NCBI RefSeq assembly: GCF_000253295.1
Contig: NC_015717.1
Location: 620,001 to 684,000 of the forward strand
Length of the DNA stretch: 64,000 nt
Source: Hyphomicrobium sp. MC1
GTDB lineage: Bacteria; Pseudomonadota; Alphaproteobacteria; Rhizobiales; Hyphomicrobiaceae
Direction: 5' to 3'
Shown: positions 8,704 to 17,952 of the stretch, piece after piece
Layout: the number at the start of each line of letters is the position of its first letter
Numbering within the stretch: position 1 is the first letter of the stretch
Position numbers and translations under genes: made by a program
Notes under the pieces: model-generated
The model's database searches: none
What the model was told of the DNA's origin: nothing
The model's input: the letters and a program-made list of their open reading frames with translations, nothing else

Positions 8704-10068
8704 ATGGCGGAAGTCGAAATCGTCAGGCGCGGCGGTGGCGGGCCGAAGTTCGTCACGGGCTCGTTGTTGCGGCACATTTTGGCGATGACCGCTGCCGGTG
8801 CGCTCGGCTTGATGGCGGTGTTCGTCGGCGATCTTGCGAATATCTATTTTCTGTCGCGCATCGGTGACGACGCGATCGTCGCCGCCGTCGGCTACGCCAG
8901 TTCCATCCTCTTCTTCTCGACGTCTATCGGCATCGGGCTTTCCATCGCCGCTACGTCGCTGATCGCGCCGGCCCTTGGTGCGCAGCGGCGCGTCAGGGCA
9001 CGGCGGTTGACGGCTAACGCGCACGTGATGGCGTTCGTTTTCTCAGCGATTGCGAGCTTGGCGCTGTGGTTCGCGATCGAGCCGCTGCTGCGGCTGCTCG
9101 GCGCCAGCGGGCGGACGCTCGATCTTGCAAGCTTCTATCTCGAAATTCTGCTGCCGACGCTGCCGTTTCTGTCGCTCGGCATGACATCGTCAGCGGTGCT
9201 GCGCTCTGTCGGCGATGCGCGTCGCGCGATGAACGTCACCCTGTCGGGCGCGATCGTCAATACGATCCTCGATCTGATTTTCATTGTGCATTTCGGGCTC
9301 GGCATCGAAGGTGCCGTGTTGTCGAGTTTGCTGGCGCGGCTGGTGATGATGGCCGTCGGGCTGTACGGTGTCGTACGCGTGCACGATCTGATGGGACGGC
9401 CGAAGATCGCGACGCTGAAGCAGGACGTCGGACCCTATTCGCGGATCGCAGCACCTGCCGTGCTGACGAATATCGCGCCGGCCGTCGGCAACGCCTACAT
9501 TACGCACGCCATTGCGCCCTATGGCGATGCTGCTGTTGCGGCGTGGGCGATCATTGGACGGATCATTCCGGTGGCGTTCGGCGCGATCTTTGCGCTTTCC
9601 GGCGTGGTCGGACCGATCATTGGGCAGAATTTCGGTGCGGGCTTGCGGACGCGAATGCGCGACGCCTACACGCTCTCGCTGCTGACGATGGCGGCCTTCA
9701 CGGCAGTTGCGTGGCTCGGTCTTGCGGTCGCGGCCGATCCTCTGGCGGGGCTATTTCATGCAACGGGCGAGGTGCGTGATCTGATCGTTTTCTTCTGCCG
9801 CTGGCTGTCGCCGCTGTTCGTTTTCATGGGCGCGATCTTCGTGACGAATGCCGTCTTCAATACGCTGGGTCGGCCGCACGTCTCGACGATTCTCAACTGG
9901 GGCCGCGCCACGGTTGGCACTATTCCTTTCGTCATTTGGGGCGGGAAGTTTTACGGTGCCGAAGGCGTGCTCGCGGGTAATTTGGTTGGTGGCGTCGCCT
10001 TTGGCCTAATTTCCATATTTGTAGGCTACCGTTTGGTTGCGCGCGTTGGGGAAACGCTGAGACTTTAG
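8704..10068 (+). CDS. MATE family multidrug/toxin efflux transporter
   Basis: A polytopic inner-membrane protein of 454 residues with about twelve hydrophobic segments in two six-helix halves. It is typical of the MATE (MatE Pfam) fold, with features such as LGLMAVFVGDLANIYFLS in helix 1, SIGIGLSIAATSLIAPALGA in the first half and ALSGVVGPIIGQNFGAG in the second. Members exchange Na+ or H+ for cationic drugs. It starts 44 bases after recR on the same strand. The substrate is not predictable. Confidence 0.9.
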   Translation: MAEVEIVRRGGGGPKFVTGSLLRHILAMTAAGALGLMAVFVGDLANIYFLSRIGDDAIVAAVGYASSILFFSTSIGIGLSIAATSLIAPALGAQRRVRARRLTANAHVMAFVFSAIASLALWFAIEPLLRLLGASGRTLDLASFYLEILLPTLPFLSLGMTSSAVLRSVGDARRAMNVTLSGAIVNTILDLIFIVHFGLGIEGAVLSSLLARLVMMAVGLYGVVRVHDLMGRPKIATLKQDVGPYSRIAAPAVLTNIAPAVGNAYITHAIAPYGDAAVAAWAIIGRIIPVAFGAIFALSGVVGPIIGQNFGAGLRTRMRDAYTLSLLTMAAFTAVAWLGLAVAADPLAGLFHATGEVRDLIVFFCRWLSPLFVFMGAIFVTNAVFNTLGRPHVSTILNWGRATVGTIPFVIWGGKFYGAEGVLAGNLVGGVAFGLISIFVGYRLVARVGETLRL

Positions 10069-10159
10069 CGCGCGCGGCGTTGCACTTTCGGACGAGACGG
10101 TCCTAGATCGTCTTGGAAGAGTCGATTGCAGCGCCACGTTGAGCTAACGGAGAGCGGGT

Positions 10160-11146
10160 GTGGCTATTGCCCAACGCATTCTCGTGACTGGAGCGTCGGG
10201 TTTCATCGGACAGCATGTCGTCCGCGTACTGGCGGAGCGTGGCTATAACGTCCGGGCGGCGTCGCGGCACCCCATCGTATTTGACAGTCCTCGCGTCGAG
10301 GGCGTTGCCGTCGGCGACATGTCGCGATCGTTCGCCGCGGAATTCCTCGTGCGCGGCGTCGATGCCGTCGTGCACGCGGCCGGGCTTTCGGCGGCGCGGA
10401 CCGATCTGCCGTCTGCGGCCTATACGGCTATCAATGTTGATGCAACGCGGCAGCTGGCCAGAGCCGCCCGTTCGGCGCGGGTGAAGCGCTTCGTCTTGAT
10501 GTCGTCGATCCGAGCGCAGGTGGGCGTGACCTATCCTGGGCTCGTGACGGAGGCGACGCCGGCCGCGCCGACGGACGCCTACGGCCGGTCGAAGCAGGCG
10601 GCGGAAGCCGTCACGGCACAGATGCTCGATGGTTCGGCGACGCGTTGGACCGTGCTCCGGCCGGTGCTGGTTTATGGACCGGGCGTCAAAGGCAATATGG
10701 CGGCGCTGCTGAAAATCGCCGCTTTGCCGGTGCCGCTGCCGTTCGGGGCGCTTAAAGCGCGGAGGTCGCTGGTCAGCATCGGCAACCTCATCAGCGCGCT
10801 GCAATATATTCTGCAAACCCAAACTGCTGAAAATGCTGCATTTATCGTGGCAGACCCGGAGGCTTTGACGATGGCCGAGATCATCCGTGCGCTGCGGCGA
10901 GGGCTCGGGCGGCCGGAAATGCTGCTTCCCGTGCCGGACACATCGCTCGCCCGCCTGCTGCGGCTTGCCGGGAAGGGCGATTTCGCCGACCGGCTAACGG
11001 GTGATCTGGTCGTTGACGCGGCCCGGTTGCGCCGGATTGGCTGGGCCCCGCCGGAGACAACCGCCGCGGCGCTCGCGGCCTCTGTGGCGACGCGGCAACC
11101 TGCCGGGGATCAGGTCTCGGAACGGTATAGAGACGCACGCCATTGA
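10160..11146 (+). CDS. NAD(P)-dependent epimerase/dehydratase (extended SDR)
   Basis: A 328-residue extended short-chain dehydrogenase. The GTG start at 10160 is followed by the Rossmann glycine motif TGASGFIG. The catalytic region includes MSSIRAQ (Ser) and DAYGRSKQAAE (Tyr-x-x-x-Lys). The C-terminal half resembles nucleotide-sugar or NDUFA9-like epimerases. Its 3' end reaches the def gene region with little spacing. The substrate is undetermined; a sugar nucleotide or quinone-related function is possible but unsupported by neighbours. Confidence 0.85.
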   Translation: MAIAQRILVTGASGFIGQHVVRVLAERGYNVRAASRHPIVFDSPRVEGVAVGDMSRSFAAEFLVRGVDAVVHAAGLSAARTDLPSAAYTAINVDATRQLARAARSARVKRFVLMSSIRAQVGVTYPGLVTEATPAAPTDAYGRSKQAAEAVTAQMLDGSATRWTVLRPVLVYGPGVKGNMAALLKIAALPVPLPFGALKARRSLVSIGNLISALQYILQTQTAENAAFIVADPEALTMAEIIRALRRGLGRPEMLLPVPDTSLARLLRLAGKGDFADRLTGDLVVDAARLRRIGWAPPETTAAALAASVATRQPAGDQVSERYRDARH

Positions 11147-11178
11147 CCGCGGCTGCGGCCTTTCATATGTCAGGCGCC

Positions 11179-11685
11179 ATGGCCGTACTTCCCATTCTCA
11201 CCATTCCCGATCCCGTCCTGCGCAAGATCTCAGATCCGGTCGAGCGCGTAGACGATGCCGTCGTCAAGCTGATGGACGACATGCTGGAGACGATGTACGC
11301 GGCGCCGGGTGTCGGCCTTGCCGCGCCGCAGGTCGGCGTGCTGAGGCGCGTCGTCGTGCTCGATACCTCGGACGAGGGCGAGCCGCCCAATCCGCTCGCC
11401 ATGGCCAATCCGGAACTCGTCGCGCTGGGTTCGACGACGCGGTTGCATGAGGAAGGCTGTCTGTCCATTCCCGACGTGCGCGTCGAAATCGAGCGACCGG
11501 CGGAAGTAACCGTGCGCTACATCGACCGGAACGGCAAAGAGCAGGAGCTTAAGGCTGACGGTTTGCTCGCGACTGCCATCCAGCATGAGATCGACCATCT
11601 CGACGGCCAGCTCATCATCGATTTCCTGTCGCGGCTGAAGCGCGATATGGTCATCCGCAAGTTCAAGAAGCAGTCGCGAAGCTAA
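11179..11685 (+). CDS. def: Peptide deformylase
   Basis: Removes the formyl group from the initiator methionine of nascent proteins. The three metal-site motifs are complete: GVGLAAPQVG, EGCLS (Cys ligand) and QHEIDHLDG (two His ligands and the catalytic Glu). I prefer the ATG at 11179 (MAVLPILTIPDPVLRK, 168 residues), which matches the family N-terminus; an ATG at 11167 is also possible. fmt follows 89 bases later, so formylation and deformylation genes are adjacent as in many bacteria. Confidence 0.95.
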   Translation: MAVLPILTIPDPVLRKISDPVERVDDAVVKLMDDMLETMYAAPGVGLAAPQVGVLRRVVVLDTSDEGEPPNPLAMANPELVALGSTTRLHEEGCLSIPDVRVEIERPAEVTVRYIDRNGKEQELKADGLLATAIQHEIDHLDGQLIIDFLSRLKRDMVIRKFKKQSRS

Positions 11686-11696
11686 GGTTTTGGTTG

Positions 11697-11735
11697 GCGC
11701 GTGCGACTGACCTCCGGTCAGCCGGCCGCACGCGC
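11697..11735. other. Two-tier inverted repeat between def and fmt
   Basis: GCGCGTGCG (11697-11705) pairs with CGCACGCGC (11727-11735) and an inner CTGACC (11707-11712) pairs with GGTCAG (11716-11721) around the loop TCC. No T-run follows on either strand, so it is not a standard terminator. It may stabilise or attenuate the def-fmt transcript. Confidence 0.45.
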
Positions 11736-11774
11736 GAAATTTGGGTCGTCGATCGCGCCTACAAAAGAGTCCAT

Positions 11775-12710
11775 ATGCCATTGAAGATCGTATTCATGGG
11801 GACGCCGGATTTTTCCGTGCCTGTGCTCGATGCGGTCGTGGCGGCGGGGCATGAGGTTGTCGCGGTTTATAGCCAGCCGCCGCGTCCGGCGGGACGGGGC
11901 ATGGCGGAAGCGAAATCGCCGGTGCATCGGCGTGCGGAAGCTCTCGGTATTCCAGTTCGCACGCCGGTGAATTTCAAAAGCAACGACGATCGCCAGGCAT
12001 TTGCGGCGTTGCAGGCCGATGCGGCGGTGGTCGTTGCCTACGGCCTGCTGCTACCGAAAGCGATCCTGGACGCGACGCGGCTCGGTTGTTTTAACGTGCA
12101 CGCCTCGAAGCTGCCGCGCTGGCGAGGGGCGGCGCCGATCCAGCGTGCGATCATGGCGGGCGATGCGGTCACGGCCGTCAACATCATGCGCATGGAGCAG
12201 GGACTCGACACCGGGCCGGTGTGCGTCGGCCGTGATGTTCCCATTTCGCCGGACATGACGGCAGGCGAGCTGCACGACATCCTGTCGAAGCTTGGCGCGG
12301 AACTGATGGTCGAGGCGCTGGGCAAACTCGAAGCGGGGACGCTCGCATGTGTGCGGCAGCCGGACGAAGGCGCGACTTATGCCGCCAAGATCGACAAGAG
12401 CGAGGCGCGGATTGATTTCTCGCGGTCTGCAAAAGAGGTCGCGGATCACATTCGCGGTCTGTCGCCGTTTCCCGGCGCGTGGTTTGAGATTTCGCTCGGC
12501 GGGAAGCCTGAGCGGATCAAGGTTTTGCTGGCGGCCGTTGTCGATGGTTCGGGTGCGCCCGGTACGCTGATCGACGACCGGTTGACCATTGCCTGCGGCA
12601 GCGGCGCGATCCGGATCGTGAAGCTGCAACGGGCCGGCAAGCAACCGATGGCGGCTTCGGATTTTCTGCGTGGTACGCCGGTTGCGGCCGGGACACCATT
12701 TTCCCGTTAA
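11775..12710 (+). CDS. fmt: Methionyl-tRNA formyltransferase
   Basis: Formylates initiator Met-tRNA using 10-formyl-tetrahydrofolate. It has 311 residues from the ATG at 11775 (KIVFMGTPDFSVPVLDAV). The catalytic loop HASKLPRWRGAAPIQRAI carries the conserved His, and the MEQGLDTGPV segment is typical. The C-terminal OB-fold domain, which contacts the tRNA, begins near residue 205 (TYAAKIDKSEARIDF). An in-frame extension upstream is unconserved and was rejected. Confidence 0.96.
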   Translation: MPLKIVFMGTPDFSVPVLDAVVAAGHEVVAVYSQPPRPAGRGMAEAKSPVHRRAEALGIPVRTPVNFKSNDDRQAFAALQADAAVVVAYGLLLPKAILDATRLGCFNVHASKLPRWRGAAPIQRAIMAGDAVTAVNIMRMEQGLDTGPVCVGRDVPISPDMTAGELHDILSKLGAELMVEALGKLEAGTLACVRQPDEGATYAAKIDKSEARIDFSRSAKEVADHIRGLSPFPGAWFEISLGGKPERIKVLLAAVVDGSGAPGTLIDDRLTIACGSGAIRIVKLQRAGKQPMAASDFLRGTPVAAGTPFSR

Positions 12711-12785
12711 TGATATCCGACGTCCGGGCTGCAAAGACCGGCGCTTGAGGCTACAACCCAGTGGTTGGTAGCGGCGAGTGCGAGA

Positions 12786-13100
12786 ATGTTTCGGCAGGTC
12801 TGCGTTGGTCTTGTTTTGACGGCTGCTCTTCCCGTTGCAGCCATGGCTGCGGACTTCGGAGCGCCGACCGGTCCGACTGGCAGACATCTCGTGCCGGGCG
12901 CTGACGTGACGATCGAAAGCGGCGTCAGGGTCATTCGTCCGGTGCCGTTCGATCCCGCGTGGGTGGTTGGCGAGGAGACCGAGATTCCCGGCGGGGTCGT
13001 GTATCGCGGCGCTGCCTTCTACCGGGTTCCGGGTGTGCGAGCGCCGAAGGCTGTCCATAGAGTGAAGCCTCAAACACCCGACAAGCAGAACGAAGAATAA
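12786..13100 (+). CDS. Small exported hypothetical protein
   Basis: A 104-residue protein that I do not recognise. It begins with a convincing signal peptide (VCVGLVLTAALPVAAMA, probable cleavage before residue 24). The mature part is short, Pro- and Val-rich, and has no recognisable domain; its end is basic then acidic (KPQTPDKQNEE). The ATG at 12786 is chosen because it starts right before the signal core; a TTG seven codons upstream is an alternative. It lies between fmt and truA on the same strand. Confidence 0.55.
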   Translation: MFRQVCVGLVLTAALPVAAMAADFGAPTGPTGRHLVPGADVTIESGVRVIRPVPFDPAWVVGEETEIPGGVVYRGAAFYRVPGVRAPKAVHRVKPQTPDKQNEE

Positions 13101-13170
13101 CTGCCAAACGTTGAGCCTGCGCTCCGGAACGGCTAGGGATGGCGCGATCATCCCTGAGCACTGAGTTTGA

Positions 13171-13971
13171 ATGCCCCGCTATCGCATCACCATTGAATAC
13201 GACGGAACGCCATTTGTCGGCTGGCAACGGCAGGCGCAGGGCCTTTCGATCCAAGGCCTGCTTGAAGACGCGATCCGCAAGTTCTCGCAAGAGACGGTCG
13301 GCGTGCGCGGCGCCGGGCGCACGGATGCGGGCGTGCATGCGCTGGGTCAGGTCGCGCATTTCGACTTGAGCAAAGAGTGGTCGCCGGGCCGCGTTCGCGA
13401 CGCGATGAACTTTCATTTGCGTCCGCATCCGATCGGTATCGTTGCGTGTGCGGCTGTCGATGCCGAGTTCGACGCCCGTTTCAGCGCGATCAAGCGGCAC
13501 TACAAGTATCGTCTGCTGACGCGCCGCGCGCCGCCGATCCTTGATCGTAACCGCGTGTGGTGGACGATGCAGGAGCTCGATGCGGGCGCGATGCATGAAG
13601 CTGCGCAAGTGCTCGTCGGCAAGCACGATTTCACGACCTTCCGCGCCGCGCAGTGCCAGGCGGCGTCGCCCGTCAAGACGCTCGACAGGTTCGAGATTTC
13701 CCGAGACGGCGACGAGATCGTCTGCACCGTGTCAGCGCGTTCGTTCCTGCACCATCAGGTGCGGTCGATGGTCGGGAGCTTAAAGCTCGTCGGCGAAGGC
13801 AAGTGGGCTCGGGCGGACCTCGCAAAGGCGCTGGCTGCGGCGAACCGGGAGGCGTGTGGGCCCGTCGCGCCGGCGTCGGGCCTTTACCTCGTCGCGGTCA
13901 ATTATCCGCCCGCAAACGTCACGACGTCTTCGTATCCTCCGTCACCAGCGCCAGAAATTCCTGACGCGTGA
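13171..13971 (+). CDS. truA: tRNA pseudouridine(38-40) synthase
   Basis: Isomerises uridines 38-40 in the anticodon arm of many tRNAs. It has 266 residues. The catalytic aspartate lies in GAGRTDAGVHALGQ, and the N-terminal ITIEYDGTPFVGWQRQ and the later KRHYKYRL and SFLHHQVRSMVG segments are all standard. The C-terminal 17 codons overlap the convergent folE gene by 53 bp, so truA and folE transcripts are antisense at their ends. Confidence 0.96.
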   Translation: MPRYRITIEYDGTPFVGWQRQAQGLSIQGLLEDAIRKFSQETVGVRGAGRTDAGVHALGQVAHFDLSKEWSPGRVRDAMNFHLRPHPIGIVACAAVDAEFDARFSAIKRHYKYRLLTRRAPPILDRNRVWWTMQELDAGAMHEAAQVLVGKHDFTTFRAAQCQAASPVKTLDRFEISRDGDEIVCTVSARSFLHHQVRSMVGSLKLVGEGKWARADLAKALAAANREACGPVAPASGLYLVAVNYPPANVTTSSYPPSPAPEIPDA

Positions 13972-14512
13972 TCGCGTTGTCGCGGAAGACGCCGAGCATG
14001 CGGCTTGTCACCATGTCGGTTCCCGGCTTGAGTACGCCGCGCGTCGTCATGCAATGATGCTCGGCCTTGATTATGACTGCCACACCCTGAGGATGCAGCG
14101 CCTCTTCGATCGCATTGGCGATTTGGGCCGTCATTTTCTCTTGGATCTGAAGCCGCTTGGCATAGGCATTCACCACCCGCGCGAGTTTCGAAATGCCGAC
14201 AACGCGGCCATTGGGAATATATCCGACCCAGGCGCGGCCGATGATCGGCGCCATGTGGTGCTCGCAGTGGCTTTCGAAGCGGATGCCGCGCAGCACGATC
14301 ATCTCATCGTAGCCTTCGATTTCCTCGAAGGTCTTGTTGAGGATCGCTTCGGGATCTTCGCCGTACCCGCGGAACCATTCCTCAAAGGCCTTGGTGACGC
14401 GGGCAGGCGTCTCCTTCAGGCCGTCGCGGTCGGGGTCTTCGCCCGTCCAGCGGAGGATGGTCTTGATGGCGGATTCGACGTCGGCGCGCGTCGGCTTCTT
14501 ATCTGAATTCAT
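13919..14512 (-). CDS. folE: GTP cyclohydrolase I (FolE1)
   Basis: Converts GTP to dihydroneopterin triphosphate, the first step of folate synthesis. The zinc site is intact: the Cys-x-x-His of SHCEHHMAP and the later AEHHCMTTRG segment, plus GISKLARVVNAYAKRLQ. The ATG at 14512 (MNSDKKPTRADVE) gives 197 residues, near the family length; an ATG at 14545 adding 11 residues cannot be excluded and neither has a strong ribosome site. It is convergent with truA, sharing 53 bp. Confidence 0.94.
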   Translation of the reverse strand: MNSDKKPTRADVESAIKTILRWTGEDPDRDGLKETPARVTKAFEEWFRGYGEDPEAILNKTFEEIEGYDEMIVLRGIRFESHCEHHMAPIIGRAWVGYIPNGRVVGISKLARVVNAYAKRLQIQEKMTAQIANAIEEALHPQGVAVIIKAEHHCMTTRGVLKPGTDMVTSRMLGVFRDNAITRQEFLALVTEDTKTS

Positions 14513-14691
14513 GAGAACACTGAGTTGTTGTGAGAAGACGGTCATGCCAACGGGGGCAAACGAAGCGCCCTTATAGACCCATTGGATTTGAGACGGCAAA
14601 TACCTGTTGCCGCCTCTCTAGATGGGGACCGATGGCCGGTTTGTCGACCCCGCAAGGCCGGACAAGTTAATTTGGCGCTCGCCGTGCCTTT

Positions 14692-17600
14692 TTAAGCCGA
14701 TGGTGTGCCCGCCGCCGGGGTATGCGGCGTTTGGTGCGGATCGGCATGCGGATCTCTCCGCGGCGACAGTTTCCGGACGACGACGTAGAAGATCGGCGTG
14801 AAGATCAGGCCGAAGAGCGTCACGCCGAGCATACCCGCGAACACGGCCGTGCCCAGCGATTGCCGCATCTCGGCGCCTGCTCCTTCGGCGAAGACCAGCG
14901 GCACGACGCCCAGGATGAAGGCCAGCGACGTCATCAGGATCGGCCGCAGACGGGTGCGGGCAGCTTCGACGGCGGCGTCGACGCGGGACAGGCCGTTGTC
15001 CTCGCCCTGTTTGGCGAACTCCACGATCAAAATGGCGTTCTTGGCCGCGAGGCCGACGAGCACGATCAAGCCGATCTCGACCAGGATATTGCGATCGAGG
15101 CCACGGATGTTCACGCCGATCATTGCCGCCAGGATACACATCGGCACGATCAGGATGACGGCAATCGGCAGCGCCCAGCTTTCGTAGAGCGCCGCGAGCA
15201 GCAGGAACACGAAGACGACGGACAGGCCGAAGGCGTAGATTGCGGTATTGCCCGCAAGCTTTTCCTGCAGCGCGATCTCGGTCCATTCGAAACCGAAGCC
15301 TTGCGGCAGGACTTTCTCTGCGATCGCTTCCATCGTCGCAATGGCCGTGCCGCTCGAATAGCCGCGCGCAAGCTGAACCTGCACTTCGGCAGACGGATAG
15401 AGATTGTAGCGCGGCACGCGATAGGCGCCGGTCGTGTCCTGGAAGGTTGCGACCGAACCTATCGGCACCATGTCGCCGTCGTTGTTGCGCGTCTTCAGGT
15501 TGGAGACGTCGCGCAGCGACAGGCGATATGGGTTGTCGCCTTGCGCTGTGACGCGATAGGTGCGGCCGAGGATATTGAAGTCATTGATGAAGGCCGAGCC
15601 CATATAAACCGAGAGCGTTTCGAACACGCGGCTGATCGGAACGCCAAGCTGTTCGGCTTTGGTGCGGTCGATGTCGGCATAGACCTCAGGCGTGCGCACG
15701 TTGAAGAGCGTGAAGGCCTGCGTGAAGCCCGGCGTCTGGCCGGTGGCGCCGGCCATTGCCCAGGCCGCGCCTTCGAGCGCGGGCAGGCCGCGTCCCGCTT
15801 TATCCTGAACATAGCCTTTGAGGCCGCCGCCGGTTCCGATGCCGGGCACAGAGGGCGGTTCCAGCACGAAAATGAAAGCGTCCTTGAGGGTCGCCATTTG
15901 CTGGCGCAGGTCGGCAAGGATCATATCCTTGGTCAGGCCGCTGGCGATGCGCTGTTCGAACGGTTCCAGGCCGACGAAGACGACGCCGGTGTTGGGCGCG
16001 TTCGTGAATGTCGCGCCGTCGAAGCCGACGAATTCGACGGCGTTGGCGACGCCCGGCCGATGCATGATGATTTCGGAGGCGCGGCGCACGACTTCATCGG
16101 TACGCTTCAAGGTGGAGCCCGGCGGAAGCTGGAAGACCGTGATGAAGTAGGCGCGATCGAGCTGCGGGATGAGACCCGTCGGCGTCGCCGTTAATCGCTC
16201 ATAGGTGACGTAGAGCAGGCCGGCGTAGACAAGGAGCAGAACGGCGGCGACGCGGATCAGGTTGCGCGTCAGCCAGGCGTAGCCATGCGACAGCGTGCTG
16301 AAGGCCCAGTTGAAGCCGGCGAAGAACCAGCGCAGGGGCGCACCGAGGATTGTCGCGATGGGATTGCGCTTTTCATGCTCTCCGGCGTGCGGTTTCAAGA
16401 GCAACGCAGCCATGGCGGGCGAAAGCGAGAGCGAGACCATCAGCGAAATTGCGGTCGAAGCGGCGATGGTGATAGCGAACTGCTTGAAGAAGGAGCCTTG
16501 CAGGCCGGTGATGAAGGCGGTCGGCAAGAAGACGCCGATCAGCACCAGCGAGATTGCAAGCAGCGCGCCGCCGACTTCATCCATCGTCTTATGAGCGGCC
16601 TCCTTCGGCGTCATGCCTTGGGCAATGTAGCGCTCGACGTTCTCGACAACGACGATAGCGTCGTCAACGACGATGCCGATGGCCAACACCAAGCCGAACA
16701 GCGACAGCGTGTTAAACGTGATGCCGACGAGGCTCATGATGAAGAAGGTGCCGACCAGCGATACGGGGATCGCCAGGATTGGGATGATCGCCGCGCGCCA
16801 TGTCTGCAAAAACAGGATGACGACGAGGACGACGAGCACCAGTGCTTCGATGAGCGTATGGATGACGGCGTCGATCGAGAACTGAATGAACTCCGTCGGG
16901 TTATAGACGACCGCATAGCCGACGCCCGGCGGGAAGCTCTTCTTCAGGTGCTCCATCTCGGCCTTGACGTTGGCGGCCGTCGCCAGCGCGTTCGAACCCG
17001 GCTTTTGGAAGATGACGAGCGCGGTCGCGACCTTGTTATTGAGATAGGCGTTGACGGTATAGTCCTGCGAGCCCAGCTCGACGCGGGCGATATCGCGGAT
17101 GCGAACGACCGAGCCGTCCGGTTCGGCGTGCACGACGATATTTTCGAACTGATCCGGCGATGACAGACGTCCGAGCGTCTTGACGTTGATCGTGAAGGCG
17201 CCGTCGGATGACGCGGGCGGCTGATTGATCGAGCCTGCCGCAACCTGCAAATTGGCGGCTTGGAGCGCCGAGACGACCTCACCTGCGGTCAGACCGCGAG
17301 CTGCGACTTTGTCGGGGTCGAGCCAGATACGCATCGAGTAGTCGCGGGCGCCGAAGACCTGGACGTCGCCGACGCCGTCGATGCGGGTCAGCACGTCTTT
17401 GACGTAGAGCGTCGCGTAGTTCGAGATGTACTGCTGATCGCGCGTGCCGTCAGGTGAGATCATGTGCACGACCATCATCAGGTCGGGCGAGGCCTTGCGT
17501 ACAGAGATGCCGAGCCGGCGCACGTCTTCCGGCAGGCGGGGCTCAGCAACCGCGACGCGGTTCTGGACCAGAACCTGCGCCTGATCGACATTGGTGCCCG

Positions 17601-17892
17601 GCTTGAAGACGACGTTGATCGTCAACTGGCCGTCGCCGGTCGATTGCGAGTTGACGTAGAGCATGTCGTCGACGCCGTTGACTTCCTGCTCGATCGGCGT
17701 GGCGACGGTTTCGGCGATGACTTGGGCGGACGCGCCGGGATACGTAGCGTGCACGGCAACCGTCGGTGGCGCGATGTCGGGATATTCTGCGATGGGCAGA
17801 AACCGCATCGAGATCAACCCGAGGATCGTAATGATGATCGAGACGACTGCAGCGAAGATCGGCCGGTCGATAAAAAAGTGAGACAGACGCAT
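14692..17892 (-). CDS. RND efflux pump inner-membrane transporter (HAE1/AcrB family)
   Basis: The proton-driven subunit of a tripartite drug efflux system, 1066 residues, normal for AcrB homologues. Twelve membrane helices flank two large periplasmic loops. The first helix starts FFIDRPIFAAVVSIIITILG, and TM4 contains the proton-relay pair IGIVVDDAIVVVEN. The C-terminal half repeats the pattern (GLDRNILVEIGLIVLVGLAA). It lies 60 bases downstream of the adaptor gene in one operon. No TolC-like channel gene is nearby, so an outer-membrane partner must come from elsewhere. Confidence 0.95.
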   Translation of the reverse strand: MRLSHFFIDRPIFAAVVSIIITILGLISMRFLPIAEYPDIAPPTVAVHATYPGASAQVIAETVATPIEQEVNGVDDMLYVNSQSTGDGQLTINVVFKPGTNVDQAQVLVQNRVAVAEPRLPEDVRRLGISVRKASPDLMMVVHMISPDGTRDQQYISNYATLYVKDVLTRIDGVGDVQVFGARDYSMRIWLDPDKVAARGLTAGEVVSALQAANLQVAAGSINQPPASSDGAFTINVKTLGRLSSPDQFENIVVHAEPDGSVVRIRDIARVELGSQDYTVNAYLNNKVATALVIFQKPGSNALATAANVKAEMEHLKKSFPPGVGYAVVYNPTEFIQFSIDAVIHTLIEALVLVVLVVILFLQTWRAAIIPILAIPVSLVGTFFIMSLVGITFNTLSLFGLVLAIGIVVDDAIVVVENVERYIAQGMTPKEAAHKTMDEVGGALLAISLVLIGVFLPTAFITGLQGSFFKQFAITIAASTAISLMVSLSLSPAMAALLLKPHAGEHEKRNPIATILGAPLRWFFAGFNWAFSTLSHGYAWLTRNLIRVAAVLLLVYAGLLYVTYERLTATPTGLIPQLDRAYFITVFQLPPGSTLKRTDEVVRRASEIIMHRPGVANAVEFVGFDGATFTNAPNTGVVFVGLEPFEQRIASGLTKDMILADLRQQMATLKDAFIFVLEPPSVPGIGTGGGLKGYVQDKAGRGLPALEGAAWAMAGATGQTPGFTQAFTLFNVRTPEVYADIDRTKAEQLGVPISRVFETLSVYMGSAFINDFNILGRTYRVTAQGDNPYRLSLRDVSNLKTRNNDGDMVPIGSVATFQDTTGAYRVPRYNLYPSAEVQVQLARGYSSGTAIATMEAIAEKVLPQGFGFEWTEIALQEKLAGNTAIYAFGLSVVFVFLLLAALYESWALPIAVILIVPMCILAAMIGVNIRGLDRNILVEIGLIVLVGLAAKNAILIVEFAKQGEDNGLSRVDAAVEAARTRLRPILMTSLAFILGVVPLVFAEGAGAEMRQSLGTAVFAGMLGVTLFGLIFTPIFYVVVRKLSPRRDPHADPHQTPHTPAAGTPSA

Positions 17893-17952
17893 CGGGCCCT
17901 ATCGGCGTTGGAAGCTTCAGACGGAATGCTCGTTCAGGCGCGGCGGCGCAGA

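Noticed and set aside
14722..16194. 490-codon open frame antisense to the RND transporter gene
   Set aside because: It is a shadow of a canonical AcrB homologue with an Arg/Asp/Gln-rich, unstructured translation.
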